Positions 7,927 to 14,222 of a stretch of DNA of 15,202 nt are shown here, in pieces. The stretch lies in assembly GCA_002352145.1 (NCBI GenBank), contig DEHX01000050.1, positions 1-15,202 on the forward strand, read 5' to 3'. How positions within the stretch are numbered: position 1 is the first letter of the stretch; each line of letters opens with the position of its first letter. The notes under the pieces are model-generated. The model saw only the letters and a list, made by a program, of their open reading frames with translations. It ran no database searches and was not told where the DNA came from. This DNA is from Chitinophagaceae bacterium UBA2789. Its GTDB lineage: Bacteria > Bacteroidota > Bacteroidia > Chitinophagales > Chitinophagaceae. A program made the translations under genes and the position numbers.

Positions 7927-9045
7927 TTATTCCCACTTCAGTACTTTCACTGCAATGGCATATATCACTATCATCCAGATACCCAGAATGCCGATCTCTT
8001 TCCAGCATTCAACGATACTTTGACCTTCAAACGAAATCTTGCGGATGGAATCATTGAATTGCGTCAATGGCAAAACCCGGCATATCTCCTGCAGCCATTT
8101 AGGGAATACTTCTATGGGGAAAAAAGTTCCTGACAGCATCATTTGTGGAAAGCCAAACAGGTTAATCAACAGCGGAATTGAATTATCTGTTTTGGCAATA
8201 CTGCTAAAGATCAGCCCCACCCCCATCAGCAAAAACAACATGATGATGGTCATTAATATGATCTCTAAAAAAGTAAATATGCCATTTACCAGGGTGAAGT
8301 TCATGGCAAAATAGCCAAACAAGATAAGTACCACCACACTCAACAACTGGAAGAATAAACGGCTGGCACCGATGCCCAGCAAAATATTGATACGATTTAC
8401 CGGTGAAGCATAAAATCGCTTAAGTACAAGTTGTTCCCTCATACCAAAAAATGTAAATGCTACCCCAAATAAGGTAGAGAACAATATGGAAAAACCTAAC
8501 TGCCCAGGAAGTATAAAATCTATTGCACGGTATTTTCTTACTTCTTTTACTTCCGGCTCTTCAATTTTTATAAGTTCCTCTCTGGGTTCAGCCAAAGCTG
8601 TTTCAATCCGTAGTTTCAGGTAATCCAAAACCGGCACAAAGGAACCAAGTGTGTTGGCACTGGCTGTTGTGGACCTGACCTGCACAGTCGTATGGGGATT
8701 ATCTAATGAATCTTTTGTGGTATAAACAGACAGAATAGCAGTAAGCTTTCCTTTAATTAAGTCCTTGTTCAAAGCCACAGAATCGGGATAGCTGACAATG
8801 CGAATGACCGGTGTTTGTTTCAGTCCCTGGTAAAATTCGCTGGTAGTATCACTGTCGGGTGTCAAAGCAATACGATATGTAACGCCGCTGCCATTTCCAA
8901 AGGCACCGAATATCAACGTAAAGATGATGGGAAAAAGAATACTGAAAATAATGGCACTTGGATTCGCAAAAATGGCCTTAAAACTTGCCCGGGTAATGGC
9001 CCACAACGCCTTTGACTGACTGTAAGATTGCCTGTTTTCTTTCAT
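7927..9045 (-). CDS. ABC-2 type transporter permease
   Basis: A 372-residue membrane protein of the ABC-2/YhfK-DrrB-like permease class. There is one N-terminal membrane helix (about 31-49), then a large extracytoplasmic domain (about 50-175) that includes a charged EEPEVKEVRKYRAIDF linker. Five more helices follow at about 180-202, 221-247, 256-283, 288-309 and 350-368. LPLTQFNDSIR near 325-335 is the C-terminal signature seen in this family. It would form the channel of an exporter, but no ATPase is encoded next to it in this window, so its partner must be elsewhere or upstream genes have been rearranged. The gene heads a minus-strand run and is divergent from folK across 61 bp. A perfect TACATTTG -7 match lies 7 nt before its ATG. 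Confidence 0.88.
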   Translation of the reverse strand: MKENRQSYSQSKALWAITRASFKAIFANPSAIIFSILFPIIFTLIFGAFGNGSGVTYRIALTPDSDTTSEFYQGLKQTPVIRIVSYPDSVALNKDLIKGKLTAILSVYTTKDSLDNPHTTVQVRSTTASANTLGSFVPVLDYLKLRIETALAEPREELIKIEEPEVKEVRKYRAIDFILPGQLGFSILFSTLFGVAFTFFGMREQLVLKRFYASPVNRINILLGIGASRLFFQLLSVVVLILFGYFAMNFTLVNGIFTFLEIILMTIIMLFLLMGVGLIFSSIAKTDNSIPLLINLFGFPQMMLSGTFFPIEVFPKWLQEICRVLPLTQFNDSIRKISFEGQSIVECWKEIGILGIWMIVIYAIAVKVLKWE

Positions 9046-9052
9046 CAGGCAG

Positions 9053-9060
9053 CAAATGTA
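9053..9060 (-). promoter_or_regulatory. Putative Bacteroidota -7 box for the ABC-2 permease gene
   Basis: The minus strand reads TACATTTG, a full match to TAnnTTTG, ending 7 nt before the ATG at 9045. A T-run (TTTT) about 21 bp upstream could serve as a weak -33 element. A start site here would give a very short leader. Confidence 0.4.
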
Positions 9061-9089
9061 TTTAATTACTGTTTCAATCCTAAAATAAA

Positions 9090-9097
9090 GATATTTG
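9090..9097 (+). promoter_or_regulatory. Putative -7 box for folK
   Basis: GATATTTG matches TAnnTTTG at all but the first base and ends 9 nt before the folK ATG. It faces the box of the divergent permease gene, giving a roughly symmetric pair of promoters. No good -33 element was seen at the usual spacing. Confidence 0.27.
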
Positions 9098-9106
9098 AGC
9101 CCTTAT

Positions 9107-9589
9107 ATGAACACAGCCTATTTACTTACAGGTGGCAACCTTGGCAACCGGGAAGAAAACCTTGCTGCCGCCAGAAAACTGATCACTCAGCACTGTGGTA
9201 CTATCGTTCATGCCTCATCATTGTATGAAACAGCAGCATGGGGAAAGACGGACCAGCCCCCATTTTTAAACCAGGCTCTGGAACTCCATACTGAACTTAA
9301 TGCCCGTCAACTCATTCGAAGGATCCTAAAAATTGAGAAACAGATGGGACGTATACGGGAAGAAAAATATGGACCCCGGATCATTGATATTGATATTCTA
9401 TTATTCAATGAGGAAATACATGATTACCGGTTATTAAAATTGCCGCACCCGGAAATGCAAAATCGCCGATTTGCATTGCTGCCGCTGGCTGAAATTGCAC
9501 CTAATGCCCTGCACCCGGTTTTCGATAACACAGTTATTGAATTGCTGAACGAATGCAAAGACAAACTGCCGGTAAACAAGTATTCCTGA
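9107..9589 (+). CDS. folK: HPPK, 6-hydroxymethyl-dihydropterin diphosphokinase
   Basis: A 160-residue cytoplasmic enzyme that transfers pyrophosphate from ATP to 6-hydroxymethyl-7,8-dihydropterin, providing the substrate for dihydropteroate synthase in folate synthesis. Key signatures are LTGGNLGNREENL (7-19), SSLYETAAWG (37-46), GPRIIDIDILLF (89-100) with the metal-binding Asp94 and Asp96, and LPHPEMQNRRFALLPLAEIAP (112-132 region). ATG 9107 is chosen because it gives the normal family N-terminus; the TTG at 9095 adds only four unsupported residues. Length is typical. It is followed after 67 bp by the deoxynucleoside kinase gene, a plausible conserved pairing of folate and nucleotide metabolism. 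Confidence 0.96.
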   Translation: MNTAYLLTGGNLGNREENLAAARKLITQHCGTIVHASSLYETAAWGKTDQPPFLNQALELHTELNARQLIRRILKIEKQMGRIREEKYGPRIIDIDILLFNEEIHDYRLLKLPHPEMQNRRFALLPLAEIAPNALHPVFDNTVIELLNECKDKLPVNKYS

Positions 9590-9656
9590 TTTTTTCCACA
9601 ATCTTTTAGGTTTAAGCCATACACCTTTGCATTTAAAGTATTTTGCGTCCCTGCGC

Positions 9657-10289
9657 ATGAACTATCATTTTATCACCATAGAAGGTAATATCGGGGCCGG
9701 CAAAACCACTCTTGCCCACTTGCTGAGCAAGCATTACAATGCCCGCCTGATACTGGAAGAGTTTGCTGACAATCCCTTTTTACCCAAGTTTTATGAAAAC
9801 CCCCAGCAATATGCATTCCCGGTAGAGTTATTTTTTATGGCAGAACGTTATAAGCAATTAAAAGAACTTATCCAGCAAAAGGATATGTTTCAAAGTGTGA
9901 CCATTTCAGACTACCTGTTTACCAAGTGCCTGTTGTTTTCAAAAGTCACCTTGCCGGATGATGAATTCAGGCTATACCAGCGATTGTTTGATATCATTCA
10001 CCAGCAACTGATACAACCTGATATACTTATTTACCTGCATGCACCGGTCTCCAAACTGCAGGCCAATATCAAAAAAAGAAACCGCTCTTACGAACAGAAT
10101 ATCCCTGACGATTATCTTTTTAACCTGCAGGAAACCTATACGCATTATATCAAGCAGCATAATGTAAAGACATTATTTGTCGATGCCAGCAATGCCGATT
10201 TTTTGGGTAACGAAAAACACTTGCAGGCGATCTACGATGCATTGGAAAAAGAATACCCGGATGGCCAGCATTATATTACGTTGCCATGA
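9657..10289 (+). CDS. Deoxynucleoside kinase (dGK/dAK/dCK family)
   Basis: A 210-residue cytoplasmic kinase of the deoxynucleoside kinase family, which phosphorylates deoxynucleosides for salvage. The P-loop is EGNIGAGKTTL (9-19). LEEFADNPFL (33-42) supplies the Glu that normally acts as base, SDYLFTK (84-90) takes the place of the usual DRS-type motif, and KKRNRSYEQNIPDDYL (139-154) is the arginine-rich LID region followed by the family C-terminal pattern. ATG 9657 is chosen over the TTG at 9627 because it starts five residues before the first beta-strand of the P-loop fold. Substrate preference (dA, dG or dC) cannot be settled by eye. Its TGA stop overlaps the MFS start as ATGA, indicating translational coupling. 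Confidence 0.92.
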   Translation: MNYHFITIEGNIGAGKTTLAHLLSKHYNARLILEEFADNPFLPKFYENPQQYAFPVELFFMAERYKQLKELIQQKDMFQSVTISDYLFTKCLLFSKVTLPDDEFRLYQRLFDIIHQQLIQPDILIYLHAPVSKLQANIKKRNRSYEQNIPDDYLFNLQETYTHYIKQHNVKTLFVDASNADFLGNEKHLQAIYDALEKEYPDGQHYITLP

Positions 10290-11530
10290 ACGGAAAATTT
10301 TCTATAAAGAAACCTTTTAGTACCGTTATCAACCAGGAATTCACCTGGTTTATTATTTCCCGTATACTTTTTATTGCCGGATTGAGAATGACACCCGTAC
10401 TGTTGGGTTGGCGGTTATACCAGATAACAGGCAGTAAACTGGCACTGGGTGTTTTGGGACTTTCTGAAGTAATCCCGGCAATATTACTGGCATTGCCAGC
10501 CGGTGTAAAAGTGGATAAGAGTAACAAGCACCGCTTGATAAGCATCTGCATCGCACTTTACTTTTTTATTATGACCGGCCTTTTGGTAGTAACCTCCGGC
10601 TGGATGCAGGAAAACTATTCGAGAGCTGTGATAGAATGGTCCATCTATTTATTGGTAGCCGGAACCGGGGCGGTAAGGGCATTTACAGGCTCAGCCTTTA
10701 ATGCCTTTTTAGCACAATTAGTACCCTCTGAATCATTAGTAAGAGCTGTTTCTATAAACAGTATGGTATGGCTGATAGCAGCTGTGGCGGGGCCTGCTAT
10801 AGCCGGCATTTTGATGGGCTACACTAATATAACAATTGCTTTTATACCAGTATGTGTACTGGTGGGTATTGCTTTCTTTCTTTTTCAAAAAATAAAACCT
10901 AAACCTGTTAGCTGGCAGGGTAGCAGTAAGACATGGGATGGCGTAAAGGAGGGCCTGCAATTTGTTTTCCGGCAAAAAGCATTACTGGGTGCGATGAGCC
11001 TTGATATGTTTGCAGTACTTTTTGGCGGCGCTGTTGCATTATTACCAGCTTTTGCTAATGATATTCTGCATGTAGGCCCCCAGGGATTGGGCTGGCTGGT
11101 GGCAGCCACTTATATGGGAAATTTTATCGCCATTGCCTGGCTTACCTCACATCCCTTAAAAGGCAGACAAGGTAAAACGTTATTATATGTAGTTGCCGGA
11201 TTTGGACTTTGTATACTGGTATTTGCCATTTCAAGGAACTTCTGGCTAAGTTTTGCTGCATTATTTGCCAGCGGCCTTTTTGATGGGGTAAGTGTAATCA
11301 TACGTGGCACCATTGTGCAGTTATTTGTACCAGACGAGATGCGGGGCCGTGTTTCATCTGTCAACTCCATCTTCATCAATTCTTCCAACGAGCTGGGGCA
11401 ATTTGAAAGCGGCGTAGCTGCCACGGCAATGGGCATGGTTCCTTCAGTGATCTTTGGCGGGTGTATGACCTTACTTGTTGTAATAGTTACCTGGTTTAAA
11501 GCGCCGGGATTACGTAAATTCGAGTATTGA
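10286..11530 (+). CDS. MFS transporter, MFS_3 / EntS-like exporter family
   Basis: A 414-residue membrane protein with about 12 hydrophobic helices, two sets of six around a cytoplasmic loop near 205-225. Family signs are the N-terminal RILFIAGLRMTPVLLGWRLY segment (about 26-45), the conserved loop between helices 2 and 3 here reduced to PAGVKVDKSNKHR, the LAQLVPSESLVRA segment (about 143-155), and PDEMRGRVSSVNSIFINSSNE (about 350-370). These are typical of the MFS_3 group containing the enterobactin exporter EntS. No siderophore gene is nearby, so the substrate is unknown. The start codon overlaps the kinase stop by 4 nt, so the two are co-translated; a link to nucleoside or analogue export is only a guess. 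Confidence 0.9.
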   Translation: MNGKFSIKKPFSTVINQEFTWFIISRILFIAGLRMTPVLLGWRLYQITGSKLALGVLGLSEVIPAILLALPAGVKVDKSNKHRLISICIALYFFIMTGLLVVTSGWMQENYSRAVIEWSIYLLVAGTGAVRAFTGSAFNAFLAQLVPSESLVRAVSINSMVWLIAAVAGPAIAGILMGYTNITIAFIPVCVLVGIAFFLFQKIKPKPVSWQGSSKTWDGVKEGLQFVFRQKALLGAMSLDMFAVLFGGAVALLPAFANDILHVGPQGLGWLVAATYMGNFIAIAWLTSHPLKGRQGKTLLYVVAGFGLCILVFAISRNFWLSFAALFASGLFDGVSVIIRGTIVQLFVPDEMRGRVSSVNSIFINSSNELGQFESGVAATAMGMVPSVIFGGCMTLLVVIVTWFKAPGLRKFEY

Positions 11531-11559
11531 AAGACTACTCCATTTTCAACCCTTTCAAT
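11526..11559. repeat. 8-bp perfect inverted repeat between the MFS and MBL-fold genes
   Basis: ATTGAAAG (11526-11533) and CTTTCAAT (11552-11559) are exact inverse copies with an 18-bp centre. The left arm covers the MFS stop codon and the right arm ends 8 bp before the MBL-fold start. Inside, TTTTCAAC repeats the half-site sequence just before the right arm. The wide centre and lack of a T-tract argue against an intrinsic terminator; an operator for the downstream gene is possible. Confidence 0.3.
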
Positions 11560-11567
11560 TAAACGAT

Positions 11568-12464
11568 ATGCGCCGCCGACAGTTCATTCAAAATACTGCT
11601 TTTGCCTTTGGAGCACTGGCAATAGCTGATCAGAAAATTTTAAAAGCACTTTTTGAAGATCCTTGGAAAATAAAAATGCTGACTGACAAGGTTGGCATAT
11701 TCACCGAAAGAGGAGGAACTATTGCATTTTTTTTGTCTGATGAAGGTATTATAATAGTTGATTCGCAATTCCCTGATCAGAGCAAGCACCTGATTGATGA
11801 ACTAAAAAAGAGAAGCGAAAAACCTTTCAGGCTTTTGATCAATACGCATCATCACGGCGATCATAGCGGCGGTAATATCTCATTTAAAGGTCTTGTTGAA
11901 AATGTGCTTGCGCATAACAATAGCCTGATCAACCAGGAAAAATCAGCTAAACAAAATAAAGCAGAAGACAAACAGCTATACCCTGACCTGACTTATAATT
12001 ACACCTGGGCAAGAACATTTGGCAAAGAGAAAGTCCGTTTACATTATTTTGGCCCGGGACATACGAATGGCGATAGCTTTATTCATTTTGAGGATGCTAA
12101 TATTGTACACTGTGGTGACCTTGTATTTAACCGCCGTCACCCTTATGTGGACAGGGGTGCAGGTGCTAATATGAAAAGCTGGATAAATGTGCTGGACGAA
12201 GCCCTTAATAAATTCGATAGCAAGACGACATTTGTTTACGGGCATGCCGGAACTGGCTACGAGATTACCGGAAAAGCCGATGATCTACGGGCATTCAGTG
12301 ATTACCTGGGCAACGTATTGAAATATGTGGAAGGCGAGATAAAAGCCGGGAAAACAAAAGAGGAGATTCTAAAATCCACAGCTATTCCCGGTGCTGATCA
12401 GTGGAAAGGTGACGGAATACAAAGGCCCTTAACAGCTGCCTGGGAAGAATTGACAACAAAGTAA
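11568..12464 (+). CDS. Tat-exported metallo-beta-lactamase-fold hydrolase
   Basis: A 298-residue protein starting MRRRQFIQNTAFAFGALAIA, a twin-arginine (RRxF) signal with a modest hydrophobic core, so the folded metalloenzyme is probably exported by Tat. The metal site is complete: THHHGDHSGGN at 93-103 (HxHxDH with His94, His96, Asp98, His99), His165 in GPGHTNGDS, Asp184 in HCGDLVF and His226 in YGHAGTGY. This matches the MBL superfamily, closest by pattern to the SoxH/quinoprotein-relay-like exported group rather than to a specific antibiotic-hydrolysing enzyme. It is 37 bp downstream of the MFS gene and could share its transcript, though an inverted repeat in the gap may give separate control. 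Its stop is 2 bp from the stop of the convergent RES gene. The substrate is unknown. Confidence 0.9.
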   Translation: MRRRQFIQNTAFAFGALAIADQKILKALFEDPWKIKMLTDKVGIFTERGGTIAFFLSDEGIIIVDSQFPDQSKHLIDELKKRSEKPFRLLINTHHHGDHSGGNISFKGLVENVLAHNNSLINQEKSAKQNKAEDKQLYPDLTYNYTWARTFGKEKVRLHYFGPGHTNGDSFIHFEDANIVHCGDLVFNRRHPYVDRGAGANMKSWINVLDEALNKFDSKTTFVYGHAGTGYEITGKADDLRAFSDYLGNVLKYVEGEIKAGKTKEEILKSTAIPGADQWKGDGIQRPLTAAWEELTTK

Positions 12465-12466
12465 TA

Positions 12467-12934
12467 TTATAAATTACCCTGCACCCTTTTATCGAAAAGA
12501 ATCCTTCTTTTATTTAAGATTTTTACTTTTTTAAAATCAGTATGCAGGGGATTTAAAACATAATTCAGTTCTTCCGGAATTAGCACACTGGGTACTGCAA
12601 GTACTAGGTTTTTTTTTGCCATTAAAAACTGATCGCCTGTTTTTTGAGTAAAGGGACTTATTTCAACATCACCCCATCCATGAGGCAGTTTTTTAGCCTC
12701 TAACGTCTGTATCGCTGCTGTATCAGGTACAAACAAAGTAATTAGTTGGTAAGTCTTAGCCTGCAAAAGTTTAGCTGGTGTATGCGCCAGAGTTTCCAGG
12801 AGGGCAAGTGAACGGTTACCGGAAGTATAAAGGGCAAACTGTCCTTCGCTATTCCACCGGCCCCCGAACAAACGGGCACCATTACCCGACAGATCCTCTG
12901 CATACTTCTCCTGTGCTATCCGATATAATTCCAT
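12467..12934 (-). CDS. RES-domain toxin (predicted NAD+-degrading)
   Basis: A 155-residue cytoplasmic RES-domain protein, the toxin of a RES-Xre type II toxin-antitoxin pair. Characterised family members (for example MbcT of Mycobacterium tuberculosis and the Pseudomonas putida Res) kill or arrest cells by depleting NAD+. The R-E-S signature is intact: Arg5 and the GGRWNSEG loop with Arg26 (24-31), SLALLETLAH with Glu47 (42-51), and VPSVLIPEELNYVLNP with Ser116 (114-129). The family pocket tyrosine could be Tyr36. Length is in the compact range of the family, with no truncation seen. It lies 29 bp downstream of the antitoxin gene on the same strand, the usual antitoxin-first order. Activity is inferred from the family. 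Confidence 0.92.
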   Translation of the reverse strand: MELYRIAQEKYAEDLSGNGARLFGGRWNSEGQFALYTSGNRSLALLETLAHTPAKLLQAKTYQLITLFVPDTAAIQTLEAKKLPHGWGDVEISPFTQKTGDQFLMAKKNLVLAVPSVLIPEELNYVLNPLHTDFKKVKILNKRRILFDKRVQGNL

Positions 12935-12963
12935 GACTGCTGTAAAATATTCCCACCTTATTG

Positions 12964-13479
12964 TTATGAATAAACTCCCTGCTCTAGTCTTCCCAGAATC
13001 TTTTGGAGTAATTGTATACCAAACGATGTATCAAGAAATTCAAGAGGGCTTTTATTGTCAAGGGAAACAAGGGGGCTATGGAGCCATTCAATGAATGCTT
13101 GTTTTGATCCGACAACATCTATGCCCCGCTGGGCAAAGGCAGCCAGTTCCAGTACTTTTTCGGTTTTTAGTGTATCGAGCAATTCATCCTCATCCTTTCG
13201 TTGCATATTTCGGTGGGAACTATGCAACAAACGGCTCATCACTTCCATAGTAACCCCCAGGTGAGCGGCCAACGATTTTAATGATGATTTCTTGATACCT
13301 TCCCTGGTAAGGGCAATAAGGTCAAAATCTCCGGAAACAGGTTGGGTGATTGATTGTTTACCGCCGAGAATTACATTCAATGATTTATACTTAACAGCTG
13401 GTTCTTCTGCCATTGAAGTGATTTCTTCTTGTTTTAAAGTGTACTCCCTGCTTTTTTTTATTGTACCGGATTTTTTCAT
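12964..13479 (-). CDS. Xre/MbcA/ParS-type antitoxin (DUF2384, TIGR02293-like)
   Basis: A 171-residue cognate antitoxin that should bind and block the RES toxin and repress its own promoter. The middle part from LTREGIKKSSLKSLAAHLGV (about 57-76) through LHSSHRNMQRKDED (about 85-98) is the Xre-like helix-turn-helix segment. The C-terminal domain (about 115-171) is the DUF2384 toxin-binding domain, with AFIEWLHSPL (128-137), SPLEFLDTSFG (144-154) and the ending LGRLEQGVYS (162-171), a near-canonical family tail. ATG 13479 is chosen: longer readings from 13572 run into the end of the upstream gene, and a TATTTTTG -7 box lies 15 bp before it. A later ATG at 13413 is possible and would keep both domains. 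Residues 1-55 are lysine-rich and poorly conserved-looking. Confidence 0.9.
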   Translation of the reverse strand: MKKSGTIKKSREYTLKQEEITSMAEEPAVKYKSLNVILGGKQSITQPVSGDFDLIALTREGIKKSSLKSLAAHLGVTMEVMSRLLHSSHRNMQRKDEDELLDTLKTEKVLELAAFAQRGIDVVGSKQAFIEWLHSPLVSLDNKSPLEFLDTSFGIQLLQKILGRLEQGVYS

Positions 13480-13494
13480 CCTTTGTGCTTTTTC

Positions 13495-13502
13495 CAAAAA
13501 TA
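13495..13502 (-). promoter_or_regulatory. Putative -7 box of the toxin-antitoxin operon
   Basis: The minus strand reads TATTTTTG, a full match to the Bacteroidota TAnnTTTG element, 15 bp before the antitoxin ATG at 13479. No clear TTTG -33 element is present at the usual spacing, only a TTTC about 15 bp upstream. The inverted repeat at 13499-13539 overlaps this box. Confidence 0.45.
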
Positions 13503-13539
13503 CGACATTTTGCAAAAGAAATATCCATTTTGTCGTATT
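13499..13539. promoter_or_regulatory. Candidate autoregulatory operator of the RES-Xre operon
   Basis: Perfect 9-bp arms AATACGACA (13499-13507) and TGTCGTATT (13531-13539) are separated by 23 bp, with half-site centres 32 bp apart, about three helical turns on one DNA face. The proximal arm overlaps the -7 box, so binding would block RNA polymerase; the distal arm overlaps the stop codon of the ykgJ-like gene at 13538-13540. CATTTTG also occurs twice as a direct repeat, 20 bp apart (13506-13512, 13526-13532). Known Xre antitoxins of RES systems repress through inverted repeats in their promoters, which supports this reading. Confidence 0.6.
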
Positions 13540-14023
13540 ATTTTTTCTCTGCCAATAAACCCTCCAGTACATAATAGGTAATAGGGCAAAAAGTAGAATT
13601 CTTTAAGGTAAGTGCAGGACGTTTGATCACAACATCTTCATCCGTGTAGGGAAACCGCTGGCAATCAGATGGTCGCTGGTCATAAATGGAGCAATAGTTG
13701 TCTGCTCCCAGAAAGGGGCAAGGAAGCGTTTTTGCTACAAAATCTCCTTCTTCATCCACTTTCAGGTAAACATCAATAAACTCACTCTCCCGCATCCCAA
13801 GGTGTTTGCTGATGCGCTTGACATCAGGGGTTTTAAACCTGGGGGAATAATTTTTACAGCAATTGGCACACTGAAGGCAATCTATTTTTGAAACAGCTTC
13901 ATCATGCAGGTCAGGAAGCTGACGCAGTACATCATTCTTTTTAGCCCTTTGCAAAAATTGCTTGTACAACTTTTGCCGCTCACCTGATTTTTTTTGCCAA
14001 TTGTTAAGTATATCCTTTTGCAT
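13538..14023 (-). CDS. YkgJ-type zinc/iron-chelating cysteine-cluster protein
   Basis: A 161-residue cytoplasmic protein of the YkgJ / CxxCxxCC family (PF03692-like). The cluster CLQCANCC lies at 49-56, with CPFLGADNYCSIYDQRPSDCQRFPY (102-126 region) holding Cys102, Cys111 and Cys121, and another cysteine at 146 in STFCPITYY. The family is thought to bind zinc or an iron-sulfur cluster; the biochemical role is not established. The last residues and stop overlap the distal arm of the operator of the downstream toxin-antitoxin genes, so readthrough from this gene could also feed them. It is divergent from gcvP across 199 bp. I see no clear promoter for it. Confidence 0.9.
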   Translation of the reverse strand: MQKDILNNWQKKSGERQKLYKQFLQRAKKNDVLRQLPDLHDEAVSKIDCLQCANCCKNYSPRFKTPDVKRISKHLGMRESEFIDVYLKVDEEGDFVAKTLPCPFLGADNYCSIYDQRPSDCQRFPYTDEDVVIKRPALTLKNSTFCPITYYVLEGLLAEKK

Positions 14024-14131
14024 GGCGCAATTTACAATTTCGTCTCCCCTTAATAACAGGACAGTTGGCCAAATCGGCTATTTATTATCCACCATCCTCA
14101 ACAACTCACCTGTTTTCTGAATACCACCCCG

Positions 14132-14139
14132 TAACTTTG
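14132..14139 (+). promoter_or_regulatory. Putative -7 box for gcvP
   Basis: TAACTTTG is a full match to TAnnTTTG, 83 bp before the gcvP ATG. TTTT at 14113-14116 is a weak -33 candidate at a shorter-than-usual spacing of 15 bp. It implies a leader of roughly 75-80 nt in which I see no strong hairpin or recognisable riboswitch. Confidence 0.35.
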
Positions 14140-14222
14140 CTGCGCAAAAGAAGATTTTGTTGATCGGCCATGATTCCCCAAAAGTTCATGTACCATCAAC
14201 CCTATAAAAAACATTACCTTTT

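Noticed and set aside
9627..9656. TTG start at 9627 adding ten residues to the deoxynucleoside kinase
   Set aside because: The ATG at 9657 gives the usual family N-terminus just before the P-loop, and the extension is not family-like.
10286..11530. Naming the MFS protein entS and inferring a siderophore locus
   Set aside because: Similarity is at the family level only and there are no siderophore synthesis or uptake genes in the window.
12461..12477. GTAAT...ATTAC hairpin across the MBL-fold and RES stop codons as a bidirectional terminator
   Set aside because: The stem has only 5 bp and is AT-rich with no T-tract of useful length on either side, so it would be too weak.
13480..13572. Extension of the antitoxin by 31 residues to an ATG at 13572
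   Set aside because: The extension overlaps the end of the ykgJ-like gene and would place the operator and -7 box inside the coding sequence; the extra residues do not look like part of the family.
14065..14072. TTGGCCAA palindrome in the ykgJ-gcvP intergenic region
   Set aside because: An isolated 8-bp palindrome in 199 bp is expected by chance often enough, and no partner site or promoter lines up with it.
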